Shown here piece by piece: positions 54,265-64,000 of a stretch of 64,000 bases of DNA; the stretch's first letter is position 1; each line of letters begins with the position of its first letter. The position numbers and the translations under genes are program-made. The notes beneath the pieces were generated by a model. It searched no databases, was not told the origin of the DNA, and saw only the letters and a program-made list of their open reading frames with translations. Location of the stretch: positions 13,954,141 to 14,018,140 of the forward strand of contig OX439044.1 of assembly GCA_949317995.1 (NCBI GenBank), in the 5' to 3' direction. Source of the DNA: Acholoe squamosa. Lineage: Eukaryota; Annelida; Polychaeta; Phyllodocida; Polynoidae.

Positions 54265-54479
54265 CAGCAGCAGTAGCAGCAGCAGTGGGGGTATAAAACC
54301 ACCAGTAAGGAGATGTATGAGACCCACCGTCAACAGTAGGGCCGTCGTTATCAGCAGCAGCAGCAGCAGTAGCAGTAGCAGCAGCAGCAGCTCTTGTTGG
54401 TCCTTCTCCTCTTCCTCAAGAGCTGTAGCTTAGTCAGTCTTCTACTCATGGTTTGGGTTGCAAAGAGAGTGTGAGTGAA
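53942..54479. repeat. Trinucleotide-rich tract upstream of the polymerase remnant
   Basis: GCATCA, GCACTG and CAGCAG units at about 54160-54285 and AGCAGCAGT units at about 54345-54395. A minus-strand frame from ATG 54449 has an Arg/Lys-rich start, then a Cys run encoded by TGC, and stops. An in-frame TAA just above the polymerase N-terminus shows the two are no longer joined. Confidence 0.6.
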
Positions 54480-55460
54480 TGAAATTTTCTCCCCCCCTTA
54501 TATACTCCTCTGAAGATAAGTTGCTTAGTGCAGTTTGAATAGATGAAAGGTGGCTTTGATGTCTCTTAGAAAAGAGGTTTAATCCTGTAGTCACAGAAGA
54601 GACCCTCGTTTGGTAGGACTGCTATAAATCCAATTTCACCTGTCCTCCACAGGGGAAATAAACAATAGGAGAATCCGGATAAAAACTTCACTCCATTCTT
54701 AGATCATCAAAGAGTATGTGGACAAAAAAAAGTTCCAGCAGGATCTAAGTCGGCTTTTGATATCTTTTAAAAAAGAGCTCTAATCCTATGATCACAGAGG
54801 TCCTCACTCGGTAGGGTATCTATAAATCTAATTTCACCTGCCCTCCACAGGTAAACCAAACTGTAGGAGGATCCAGATGAAAGTTTGTCTAAAAAGAATT
54901 AGAAAACTTCAAAGAGTTGTTGATCGCAATAACACACCCTCTGTTAACAAGGGGAGAAGCAAAAAATAAGGTATCTCGTAATACTTTAACGAGCGAGCCT
55001 GCCTCACACCTGTAAAGCGGATTAAGCTAATTATCACAGTTTTAACTCCATGTAATCCCACCAAAATACAGTTATCACAATACCTTTCCACCAGTTTTAT
55101 GATCTAAAAGATAAGTCACTACACAGAATGAGAGCAATCACCCCTAATCCAATCAAATACACTTGTCACAGTGTCCTTCCTCCTGTTTGATGTTAACAAA
55201 TTCAAAAGGCTCATGCTGATAAGCCGCTACACAGAAAGGTAAAGGCGGTGGGAAGTATCCAGCTAGAAATAGGATTAGATCACCCTATATAAAGAACCCC
55301 AATTCTCTTGGAAGGATATATCACTGCTGACCACTACGACTACCACGCCAAATGCCACTTGCTTTACCATCACCAGCACCACCTACCTGCCGGCTGCCTG
55401 CCTATCTGCCCGCCTACCGACCTTCATCAAGTGATTTTTGAAGTTTTTGCAGACGAGATG
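54480..55460. promoter_or_regulatory. Polinton-like bidirectional control region, right copy
   Basis: Two units of about 190 bases are repeated in tandem (about 54590-54690 and 54780-54880), each with AATCCT, CACAGA, TNGGTAGG, TATAAATC, ATTTCACCTG and CCTCCACAGG. They are followed by AATTATCACAGTT and GGATTAGATCACCC with a TATATAAAG box at 55287 and TTCTCTTGGAAGG. Leftwards, CTTATATACTCC at 54500 reads as a TATA-like box for the polymerase side. Blocks and order match 470-1590. Confidence 0.6.
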
Positions 55461-55790
55461 AGTCTGTATGTAGATTTTTCACACTTGGTGGTCTAAAACT
55501 ACACCTCATGCCAGATGGGGAGAACTCCACCATGCCTACATGAGTGTTCATCGACAAGATCTGTTGCTTCAGTCGCAGAACTTTTTCAACAAGATATGTC
55601 TCTCCACGCCTTCAGAGTGTAGAGGTATGTTGTTATAGCCATAGTAATGGGTACCGTCTGGCGTGGCGGGTGAGTCCAGTCGTTGGGTGTTCCTCAGGTT
55701 CCAGATAGGTGGCAGCACCGATCCGGGCCTGTGGGGACATCTGACGACGAACACCTAGGTCCGTATATAAAGACCGGGGCTCAGCCGCTA
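55458..55790. pseudogene. Decayed short frames between control region and polymerase duplicate
   Basis: A plus-strand frame starts at ATG 55458, at the position corresponding to the Ser-rich gene of the left arm, but stops after 12 codons. On the minus strand 55754-55569 is open and reads like part of a real protein (P-D-G-T-H-Y-Y-G-Y-N-N-I-P-L-H, then H-I-L-L-K-K-F). I associate it loosely with Polinton genes but cannot name it. Confidence 0.3.
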
Positions 55791-56582
55791 CAACAAGCGA
55801 GGGGGATCCATTCTTTGACACCTTCGGTTTTTATCTTTACGAAAAGCTCTAAGTGGTGATCGCACACCGCTGTTGGAATCCAGTTTCGTTTCTCTCTAAA
55901 GTATGATTCTCTCAGGTCGGGTTTCACGAGTTGGTCCAACGATTCACCACTGAGAGCCATGTAAAGACTGTCAGTGTCCATTTGACAAAGAGTGCAATGG
56001 TGTCGATCGATAAATTTATCCAAAAAGTCGAGCGTGAACTCTAACATTTTCAACTTGGCGTACTGGTACACCATGAATCCTATTTGAATAGGAAGATTGT
56101 TCCTGACTGTTTTCAGTTGCAGTTCGACTTCAAAGAGATCTGTGCTCAACTCTGTACCCTTTTTGAACCGCCACGAATTGGTCAATAATTCGAAGGTTCG
56201 ACCTCTAGTGTATTTCACAGTGGTGTGTTTTTCTTTGTTGCAAATTGTTTTACCGTACATGATGTTTCCCATCAATTTGTAACAGTCTGACAGAATTTTC
56301 TTGTTCGCGTTTATATCAGCATGTTACTTCGTCTGCGAAACCGGCGAAGGGTTGTCTAGAAAAGTATTCTATGAACATCTGCACTTCTCTGACTATTAAA
56401 CGATGATCCAAATACCACTTAAGAAGAGGTGTTCCCAAGAGAATCTTTTTTCCGTGGTAACTTCCTATCAAGGATCCCTGAGGAACGTTCATCAGGTTTT
56501 AGTTGTTCGCAAAGTCTGACATGTGAGTTCCTATGTCGGATTATGAAATGGTCACATTTTTAAAAGCAGGAGTCATTTCTTC
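55790..56582 (-). pseudogene. Duplicate of part of the polymerase B remnant (motifs B and C)
   Basis: Matches 51103-51895 base for base at a constant offset of 4687, with only a few differences seen (for example at 55859 and 56262). It starts and ends abruptly: left at a junction with unrelated DNA, right at the gypsy 2 insertion. Motif B, motif C (M-D-T-D-S-L-Y) and the same defects are shared, so the copy was made after the gene had broken, or both share a recent common source. Confidence 0.9.
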
Positions 56583-56750
56583 TTAGGTTACATGGTAAGA
56601 GGCCCTCCTGGCCTCTGACCATGTAACATCTTTAATTATTAGCTGCCCCTTTATCATCATCCGTTGGCATACACTTGAATTACCGCCTTACTCCTTCTTT
56701 CCTGATCAGTAAGGCCCGAACCACCGAATTCGTAATACCAAACCATTACA
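56583..56750 (+). repeat. 5' LTR region of Ty3/gypsy element 2
   Basis: Ends CATTACA one base before a primer site, as in gypsy 1. The left limit is unclear: polymerase homology stops at 56582, and the first 45 bases form a hairpin (GTTACATGGT, AGAGGCC / GGCCTCT, ACCATGTAAC). A TGTAACA at 56622 would give an unusually short 129-bp LTR. The 3' LTR is outside the window, so I cannot decide. Confidence 0.6.
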
Positions 56751-56751
56751 T

Positions 56752-56766
56752 TGGTGCCGTGACCAG
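56752..56766 (+). promoter_or_regulatory. Primer binding site of gypsy 2, tRNA-His type
   Basis: TGGTGCCGTGACCAG; the first 12 bases are complementary to the 3' end of animal tRNA-His with CCA. Confidence 0.75.
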
Positions 56767-56961
56767 TTAATTCTGGTGTATAGCCCGGACGTTATAACAT
56801 CCGAACGGCTAGTACATGGGTTAGACAGCCTCGCGGAAGCTAACCCTGAAGGGCAATCTATTGCCCAGGAGAATGGCAATGGGTCATTATTGATCCATAC
56901 CCATTCGAACTCACAGGATGTAGATACTGCATCCTGGAGAGATCCCTGACCTCACTATAAG

Positions 56962-57984
56962 ATGGATAGTGAAGAGAATATACCGGACTCTGTACAGAGA
57001 GAACAATCCATACAGAGAAAGAGTACTTTATTGGGTCAACAATCACTTGTGGACGAATTAAGTAATTCGATGTTCGAAGTTGGTGGAAGCACTAACCCAG
57101 AACATCCGGCACCTATGCCAAAAAGGGTTACGTTTGGAAAACTACCATACAGTATACCCAGACCCGGACTACCGATTCTTGACTACAGCGCCATAGACGG
57201 CGATGTAACATATGCGATACCGGAAGGTGAGGAATTTAAACAACCGGATGTCCTGTTGTTAAACGAAACCTACGTAACTTTGAACGAGAATTTAAATACC
57301 TTAATCAAAGTGAAAGATGAAGTAATTAATGAGAAACTACATCTGGAAGAAGACTTAATTGGTATGTGAAGTGAATTCGAAACCATAAAGAGTGAATACA
57401 TGAAACTGAAGAAATAAAACTTCAGGAAATGAGAAAGTCATTTAATAAAGAATATGACAATAGACATACTCGTATCCAAACATACATAGATACGAATGAT
57501 CAACTATGTCTTGATAAGGCCAACTATGAATCCGAGATAAGCCTATATCAAAGCGAATTGGAGAAATTGAAACTTCAGTGCAGTAAGCAAGCTGAAGACA
57601 ATGAAACTATCTGGATGGGCATTATAGCTTATAATAAACAACTGGAAGAAGATAGACAGAAACTCACCAATGAGCTTTAGGATCTGCAAAATACTGCAAT
57701 GACCCTAGATAAATACGTAGAAGCCGCACAACTGACTATAGGTAATATAGATCCGAATGTGGCATCTACAATGTTGGCAAATACATCCCAAGATGTAACG
57801 CCCACCAGATACAACCAATTTGTTACTGATGGGGCGGACAAAAATGTAGATTCCGGAATTTATAAAAAACCGGATCATTCCGCATCCAGCAGAGTGGGTG
57901 TTCCGAACAGTACCTCTATACAGGTTGGAACGAACCAGGGACCCACCAGTAATGCACCGACACCTCAAGCCCCGGTGCTTGATG
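56962..57984 (+). pseudogene. gag of gypsy 2, N-terminal part
   Basis: From ATG 56962, open pieces at 56962-57369, 57429-57680 and 57699-57984, broken by stops. The first piece is polar. The second is strongly coiled-coil (E-L-E-K-L-K-L-Q-C-S-K and neighbouring heptads), which suggests a self-assembly region. The third is Thr/Pro/Gln-rich. The coding is interrupted at about 57984 by a LINE and resumes at 61456 (P-V-L-D then V-V-G-P-A-P-P). Confidence 0.65.
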
Positions 57985-58132
57985 TGACGTCATGGTGGGT
58001 TAGGCGCAAGTTGTGAGTGAGCGGTGTACAACTATTCTGGATTTAACTCTGTCCTACTACACATAGAGATACGAACTGTGTGGATTTCATTCATAAAGGT
58101 ACCAGGAATACACTGTTACCACAGGATTAATT

Positions 58133-59140
58133 ATGGGTAAACCCAAAAATACAGAGGAGGCAAAAGGAGAGGGAGGTGGTACCGGCAACAATGGAGGGAA
58201 CAATGGAGGTAAGCCTTTCAAGCCAGTTGACGATACACCAGCCAAGTCTGTACCTCAACTTGAGGTTAAATTCTGGGAAAGGTTAGGAGCCATAAACGAG
58301 ACCCTTGGCATAACAGCAACTATTGCCAAAGAAGCCAAAGATACCAGTGACATATTACTAGAGAGAATCACAAAGGCTGAGAAAAAGATTCCCAAGCGAC
58401 TGAAATTGGCAAATTAAAATCTCGTATCCTGGAGCTAGAATTGGCGGACAAGGTGAATAAAACCTTAATCGATTCTCTGAAGGTGAAAGAAGAGAGAAAA
58501 GAAAGAGAAAAAAGGAAGAATAATTTAATTATTAGAGGAATTAAGGAAGAGGCAGGCAAAGAAATGAAGCAAGTGATAAATTCACTATTCTCTGATATGG
58601 GTATAAACTACACATTCAACAATTGTATAGCAGCATACCGCCTTGGTCAAGCCTCAGTGAATCAAACCAGGCCACGTCCAATTATGGTCCGATTGAAGGA
58701 GGGGGTAAACAAAGGAACAATATATAGAGCTGTCAAAGCACTCAATGCTAAACCGGGCTGTAGTGGTATTACTATATCAGATGATGTAACACTTGAAGAG
58801 GCCGGTAAACTCCAAGACCTTAGGACTGTGGGGGCATTCGCAAAGTCGAAAAACATCAGGGTGGAATATGGCAGACGTAAAATAACTGTACAGGGTAAAG
58901 AATATGTTCCTGAAAATCTTGAACTACTACCCGAGGAACTATCCCTTGGTGCAGCTAAAACAAGAGAATGTGATAATGGAAAAGGCATTGCCTTCCAATC
59001 TAAGCATTCCTACTTATCCAACATGTACAAATGTACATTTAGATATGATGGCATGAAGTACTCCAGTGTAGAGCAGGCATACTGCTATCTGAAGGCTAAA
59101 GTATGCAATGCCATGGACACAGCTCAAAAAGAAAAAACCT
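58133..59140 (+). pseudogene. LINE ORF1: coiled coil, RNA-binding-like part and truncated NADAR domain
   Basis: Starts at ATG 58133 with a Gly/Asn-rich stretch. A frame change near 58400 leads to a charged coiled coil (K-E-E-R-K-E-R-E-K-R-K), then N-N-L-I-I-R-G-I-K-E, typical of the RRM-like domain of LINE ORF1 proteins. From about 58975 the sequence G-I-A-F-Q-S-K-H-S-Y-L-S-N-M-Y-K, F-R-Y-D-G-M-K-Y-S-S-V-E-Q-A-Y matches the start of a NADAR (YbiA-like) domain, a family of N-glycosidases acting on ADP-ribose-related and riboflavin-intermediate compounds. The domain is cut after about 45 residues by the deletion that joins it to ORF2. Confidence 0.7.
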
Positions 59141-61056
59141 TGGATAACCAATAATATTCTACAACTTATTCAAGACAAAAACGTAGCACTTAAAAAAGCT
59201 AAACGTACAAAAAATGTTGATGATATAAATATTGCAAACTACCTTAGTAATACCACCAAGTATACAATAAGGGATGCTAAGATAAATTATCATAAGGAGA
59301 AATTGGATGATTATAAAAACAACCCTAAGGCCTACTGGAGAGAAATCTCACTCATTGTCAAACCTAAATCATCAGATAATAGCATTAACCTTATAGACCA
59401 AGATACTAAGGAACCTGTACCCCACAAGGACACTGCTGATTTTATTAATAATTACTTTAGAAATATTGGCCCGAATTTATCACAAAATATGAATCAGCCC
59501 TGGTCTTACGATGGCTACACAGCACACAATCGATTTTCCCTGAGACCAGCCGAACTTGGAGACATTAAGAAAATCATTGCAGCAATAAAGTTATCCAAAT
59601 CATCAAATATAAAGAACATATCCACCCAAGTATTAAAAGATGCCCTAACAGTGCTACCTACACACCTACAATATGTTATAAACCTGTCAATCACTACTTG
59701 CAAATTTCCTCGTACTTGGAAAGAATCAATAGTCACCCCTATCCCCAAAGGTGGAGACCCCTCCCTAGTTTCCAACTTAAGACCAATATCAATGCTCCCT
59801 TTAATCTCGAAATTATGTGAAAAAATTGTTCATAATCAATTAATGAAATACTTGAATGCAAACAAAATACTCAACACAAAACAACATGGCTTTAGACCTG
59901 AGCATTCTACTATTTCTGGGCTGCAATCTTTAACTGACGAAATTTATAATGGAATATAAAATCGATCGACTACCTTGGTTACATACTTAGACTTTGCCAA
60001 GGCCTTTGATACCATAAATCACACTATATTATGTGAGAAAATGAAGAAGATTGGACTTGATGAAGCCAGTCTCCGTTGGTTCGAGTCCTATCTATCTAAT
60101 AGGACTCAAACCACCAAGGTTAATGGTATCTGCTCTGCTAAATTGGAGATTATATGTGGAGTACCACAAGGTTCCATCCTAGGTCCTCTATTGCTTTTGA
60201 TATATATATAAATGACCTTGACACCTCATTACACTTCATGGAATCTCAATTATATGCTGATGATACTGCCTTATTCCATACATACAAAGAACCCACACCT
60301 GACATAGTAGCTGCTATGAATCTAGACCTGGAGAATGTAGCAAACTGGTGCAAGAAAAACAAACTATCCTTAAATATTAAAAAAACAAAATATGTAATAT
60401 ATGGTACCAACCCAAGGTTGAAAAAACACAGAGAAATAGTTATGTCAATTAACAACCAACCAATTCTGAGAACCTTTAACTACAGATACCTGGGCTTGGA
60501 ACTTGATGCTGAATTAAGTTTTAAAAATCATACTAAAGTCATTTACAACAGTATGTCCTACAAAACTTACTTGATGACTAAATTAAGGAGATATATTACA
60601 CAACAGGCTGCAAGGGACATCTTGGTATCTATGATTCTCCCCATCATTGAATATGCCCAAATTATCTATGGTAAAACCTACATGACTGGGTGGGAGAGGC
60701 TTGAAAGCAGCCTCAAGCGTACTTTGAAAGTATGCTATTATCCCATAAGACATGAAAGAATAGAATACATTAGAGAAGTCAGTAATATTAATACTCTTAG
60801 TAAAAGATGGGATTTTGCATTATGTATAGCTGCCTTCAAATATGCACAAACACCAGAAAATATTGATACTAGGGTAATAAATACTAGACTACATGATTCC
60901 AAGCTCGTGAAAACTAATTGGCCTAAATTAACAAAAGCCAAGCAATCCTATACCCACAGAGTAAGTCATAAATGGAATAGTCTACCAACCAATATAAGAT
61001 GCATTGAGTCCCTAATGGTTTATAAGAAGAAAAAAAATGATATGTTAACTGTGTAG
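59126..61056 (+). pseudogene. LINE ORF2 reverse transcriptase, endonuclease missing
   Basis: Begins at K-K-P-W-I-T-N-N-I-L, the usual linker between endonuclease and RT. RT motifs follow: N-L-R-P-I-S-M-L-P, K-Q-H-G-F-R-P-E-H-S-T, T-Y-L-D-F-A-K-A-F-D, G-V-P-Q-G-S-I-L-G-P, and the catalytic Y-A-D-D at 60253-60264. The C-terminal part with Y-L-G-L-E-L-D and H-K-W-N-S-L-P runs to 61056. Breaks: an in-frame TAA at 59957 and a frame change near 60190. The apurinic-type endonuclease that should precede is absent, so this copy cannot move by itself. Confidence 0.88.
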
Positions 61057-61455
61057 GCCTGTCCGTTATTTTTCCCACTCCCTGCTGCTCAAATATCTAT
61101 CTCCATTACCCCCACTTGATTATTTCTCTCTTCAATATTTCAAGTGACATTGATACACTAGCCCATTATACTAACGACTGACCAGATGCTAACTAACAAT
61201 AATAATTAAACTAACATACCTCTTGTAATTCTATATAGTACACGGCCAAATTAGGACCTTTAGAATTGATCCTATGGACCGTGCTACTTATTAAAAAAGA
61301 ATTGTATTGACTTATTATAATATACCAATATACTGTTGTATTAAAACCATCATGTCAAAATAATTATACTGTATCTGGACAACTCGGACCGTCGTGTCCC
61401 CCTGATGCAGTCTAAATAAAGAATTTTGAATTGAATTGAATTGAATTGAATTGGT

Positions 61456-63160
61456 TGTAGGTCCGGCACCGCCGATACCAGATCTGAGTCATAAAATCAA
61501 TCCGACTCAAGTTAATATAGTAAGTGGAAATAACACTACTCCAGTGGCCCAACCACATGCACCGGGACCAGTAAGAAATTTACTTACGCCACCTTCGTAT
61601 TTTTCTCAACCCGGACATAGCACTCCAGCAGGTGCAAGATTGCCTAACCCAAACTCAGGTCAGAACAATGTACCTAATGGTGGACGATTTCCAAGGCCGA
61701 ACCCGCCACAACCAAATGTGGTAGGGGGTACGTATTTACCTAGAGCACCTCCTCACGGATATAGTTATAACTATAATCACGCAGGAGGAAGTAACTTCTA
61801 TTCAGGAAGTACATATAACCAGGGAGGGAATCAGAATAATTCCTACCCCGGGTATGCGCCTTCTGGAACAACAGGAAATACTGGTTATAGAGGTGGGTAC
61901 CCTAACGGTCCGTCCGGGAATTATCCCAATAATGAACCCCCTGGAGGTATTCCCCCAGGCGGTCCTGGTGGATCTGGATCCTGAGGATCAGGATCGGGAG
62001 GAGATGGCAGGAAACCAAACAGGAGAACATCCATGCCAGCAGGGATGCAAAACATCTTTGATAGAAGCCAATGCATTCAAAATTTGGGCATTGACTGCTA
62101 CCGGAAGGGCGCAGATGGCATGGAAGTTATGAACTGAAGCATGCGGGAAGCAGACAGACTGCAAGGATGTAACAATCCGGCTCGCAGACAGGCAAGGATA
62201 CCCCCTCCCTATGATTCGAATGATCCATGGAAGGATAGGTATCAGCTGTAGTGGTTGGACAAAAGAAGAAGCTCTGCCTTACCTGATCTGTTGGTTGAAC
62301 GAGGGCGGAAAAGTAGCCCTCAACCAATGGAGAGCAGCATACGGAATATACGGCACCTATGACCAATTGGTCGAATGTGCCGCGTACCTATTTGGACGAT
62401 CGTAAGAGAAGATCCATGGGTAAGCTTTAAGAAGAGGACTCAGAAACCTAAGGAATCTCATAAAGTCTTCGGTTTGGAGCTACAGGATTTGCTATCAAAG
62501 GCACATCCGAATTGGGCTCATGATGATGATTGCTATCTGCAAGAATTATTTACACAATTCTACAGTGGATTGCGGGATCCAGATCACAAACAAGTAGTTT
62601 GGGATTCTTGGAAGGATGAAACATCTTTCAGTGACCTCTTTATATCGATCGCTGGATACAATATGAAGAAAAGGCTAGTGGGTCTAGGACCTAACCCGCT
62701 ACGAGCAGCTCCATTACAATACGGAGGTGCACCCGCTCAAGTATATGAGACTTCCCAATTGGCCCCTGTTGACTTGCAAGAGGCTGACCAGGAAGACGAA
62801 TATGTCTCCGATGAAAATGGGGAATATATTGGCTCAGTCCAGGTAGCTGGAAAGTACTACCGTCAGAAACGGTACAGAAAGGTATATCCGAAAGGAAAAG
62901 GAGGATCCGTTGCTAATAAAATAGCTCCCACGACAACTACAGTTGTTCCTACCGTAGCAGCTGCCGCTGCTCCTGCAAATCTGGTAGAGACATTAGTAGC
63001 TCGATTGACAGATGCTCTGAAAAGACCTCGAGTGGATAAATCCCAGAGGAGATGCTTCAGGTGCCAGAAATTAGGGCACTATCCATCTGAATGTATGGCT
63101 GATAAGCCTGTCCCTCGTAGACAGGAAAGTATCTCTGGATTAACAACAGAGGAAAACTGA
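61456..63160 (+). pseudogene. gag of gypsy 2, C-terminal part
   Basis: Resumes after the LINE as a Pro/Gly/Asn-rich, disordered-looking region (61456-61981). After stops it continues with a capsid-like region in two frames (62211-62405 and 62375-63160) containing W-T-K-E-E-A-L-P-Y-L-I, K-K-R-T-Q-K-P-K-E-S and Y-S-G-L-R-D-P-D, matching gypsy 1 gag. A CCHC knuckle, C-F-R-C-Q-K-L-G-H-Y-P-S-E-C, lies at about 63058. Stop TGA after T-E-E-N. Confidence 0.8.
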
Positions 63161-63177
63161 GAAGGGATCCCCCTATG

Positions 63178-64000
63178 GGCAGAGAAGGGGATCCAGATGA
63201 CAAATCTGGCCATGATATCGCCATCCGTGACAAATTCGCCTAACACCGGAGTGGTTGTAGACATCCGGAAGGTTAGGGAGGCCGATATGACAGGTGCCCA
63301 GGGAGCACAGGGGAAACCCAATATCGGTAACGAGGTAGGCGGTTATTTTTTAGCCAGGGTTGGTAGTGCCCACCTACCCCCGGGTCATCCTTGTCTGGAA
63401 TACCTGAAAGGATGTGGATTGACTCCAGGTGTGAACAATGACGTCCAAATCGTCACGGACACACCCTCTGTTCTGAACGGAAGGTTCTATGATCTTATTC
63501 CGAATGAACACGATACTCTCATATCGGGAGGAAATGCTCAGACGGCCGATGGCAGTACCATGCAAACGTATGGAAGAACTTGTGTGAAGTTGCAATTGGA
63601 TGGAATACATGACTATGTCATGAGTGCCACTGTTGCGGATATAGCAGATGAGGGGATACTCGGGTTGGATTTCGCATCCCTGTACGGGGTGGTTTTAGAA
63701 CCACAATCAGGAGTGTTGAGTGTGAAATACCCGTATCCTGTAAAGGTTAGGTGCGTACTAAGGCAAGTAAGCAGTATGGCTAGTGTTGCACACACTGTGC
63801 GAATTCCCGCAGGTGTAGCCTGTGATGTGCTTTTGAGAAGCGATCCTGCAATGCGCAATAAGCCTGCAGTGATAGAACCGGATGTAGTTACTTTGTCAAG
63901 TATCGGATTAATTTCCATAGACACTATAGTAGCGAATGCATCCTGGTCGTTAGTGCCTGTTTCTAATACTGGAAACGTTACTATCTACCTAAAGAAGGGA
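63178..64000 (+). pseudogene. pol of gypsy 2, protease region with active-site deletion, runs off the window
   Basis: Colinear with 27177-27870 (H-L-P-P-G-H-P-C, Q-T-A-D-G-S, L-D-G-I-H-D-Y-V-M-S) and with gypsy 1 pol. A stop near 63241 and a short deletion just before it break the start. At 63480-63484 the 87 bases corresponding to 27522-27608 are missing; these encode the D-T-G-A-S active site. The loss is exactly 29 codons and its edges share AGG. Downstream the frame is open to the end of the window. Confidence 0.85.

Larger units (their letters stand above)
57985..61455 (+). mobile_element. LINE (CR1/Jockey-like) inserted in gypsy 2 gag, internally deleted
   Basis: Begins about TGACGTCATGG and ends with AATAAAG and a (TTGAA)n-type tail before gag resumes. 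It carries an ORF1 and an RT ORF2 in the same orientation. The whole endonuclease region between them is missing. The 5' boundary is fixed to within about 10 bases by the gag reading. No certain target duplication. Confidence 0.85.

Overview
The window looks like genomic DNA of a marine invertebrate animal. It is AT-rich, intron-containing and packed with nested mobile elements. I could not fix the species. Spliced genes with GT-AG introns, tRNA-derived SINEs, foldback MITEs, Ty3/gypsy and LINE elements, a Polinton/adintovirus-like element and a KIAA1958-type tyrosine-recombinase gene together suggest a mollusc-like or other aquatic invertebrate (inference, weak).

Layout. 1-6.5 kb: one arm of a decayed Polinton/adintovirus-like element. 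It has a control region with iterated units, then plus-strand remains in tight order: integrase C-terminus, putative minor capsid protein, basic pVI-like protein, major capsid protein and adenain-like protease. 6.5-10.6 kb: foldback elements, a 40-bp minisatellite, half of an inverted-repeat element, a pyrimidine-rich repeat and a tRNA-derived SINE. 10.62-24.53 kb: a full-length but degenerate Ty3/gypsy element with 358/351-bp LTRs, AACC target duplications and a tRNA-His-type primer site. It has gag, a pol without RNase H, an integrase split by a 2.4-kb insertion, and a large extra gene region downstream of pol. 24.8-25.3 kb: the other half of the inverted-repeat element and the other half of the minisatellite. 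26.9-28.6 kb: a composite element with three 249-bp units, each carrying a tRNA-Ala(UGC)-like gene, around a captured gypsy pol fragment. 28.7-33.4 kb: two ~0.67-kb diverged inverted arms around a non-coding spacer. 34-38.1 kb: a host gene whose exons I could phase into a complete 134-residue protein with two membrane segments. 38-43.4 kb: repeats and an old LINE remnant. 43.8-45.6 kb: a two-exon KIAA1958-type gene with the tyrosine-recombinase residues present. 45.8-50.6 kb: SINE, MITE, promoter-motif-rich repeats and a suspect assembly patch. 50.9-56.6 kb: a second Polinton arm with a broken protein-primed DNA polymerase B gene, a second copy of the control region and a 793-bp repeat of part of the polymerase. 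56.6 kb to the end: a second gypsy element inserted in that repeat and itself split by a LINE.

How it fits together. Most of the window is a stack of insertions. Gypsy 2 sits in the second polymerase copy and a LINE sits in gypsy 2. Gypsy 1 sits in an inverted-repeat element that in turn splits a minisatellite, and a further 2.4-kb sequence splits the gypsy 1 integrase. Only the two-membrane-segment host gene and the KIAA1958-type gene look intact. The least explained items are the seven-copy motif in the 2.4-kb insertion, spaced at multiples of about 177 bp; the large extra gene of gypsy 1 with a promoter-like stretch before it; the tRNA-bearing composite element; and a LINE ORF1 ending in a NADAR (YbiA-like) domain.
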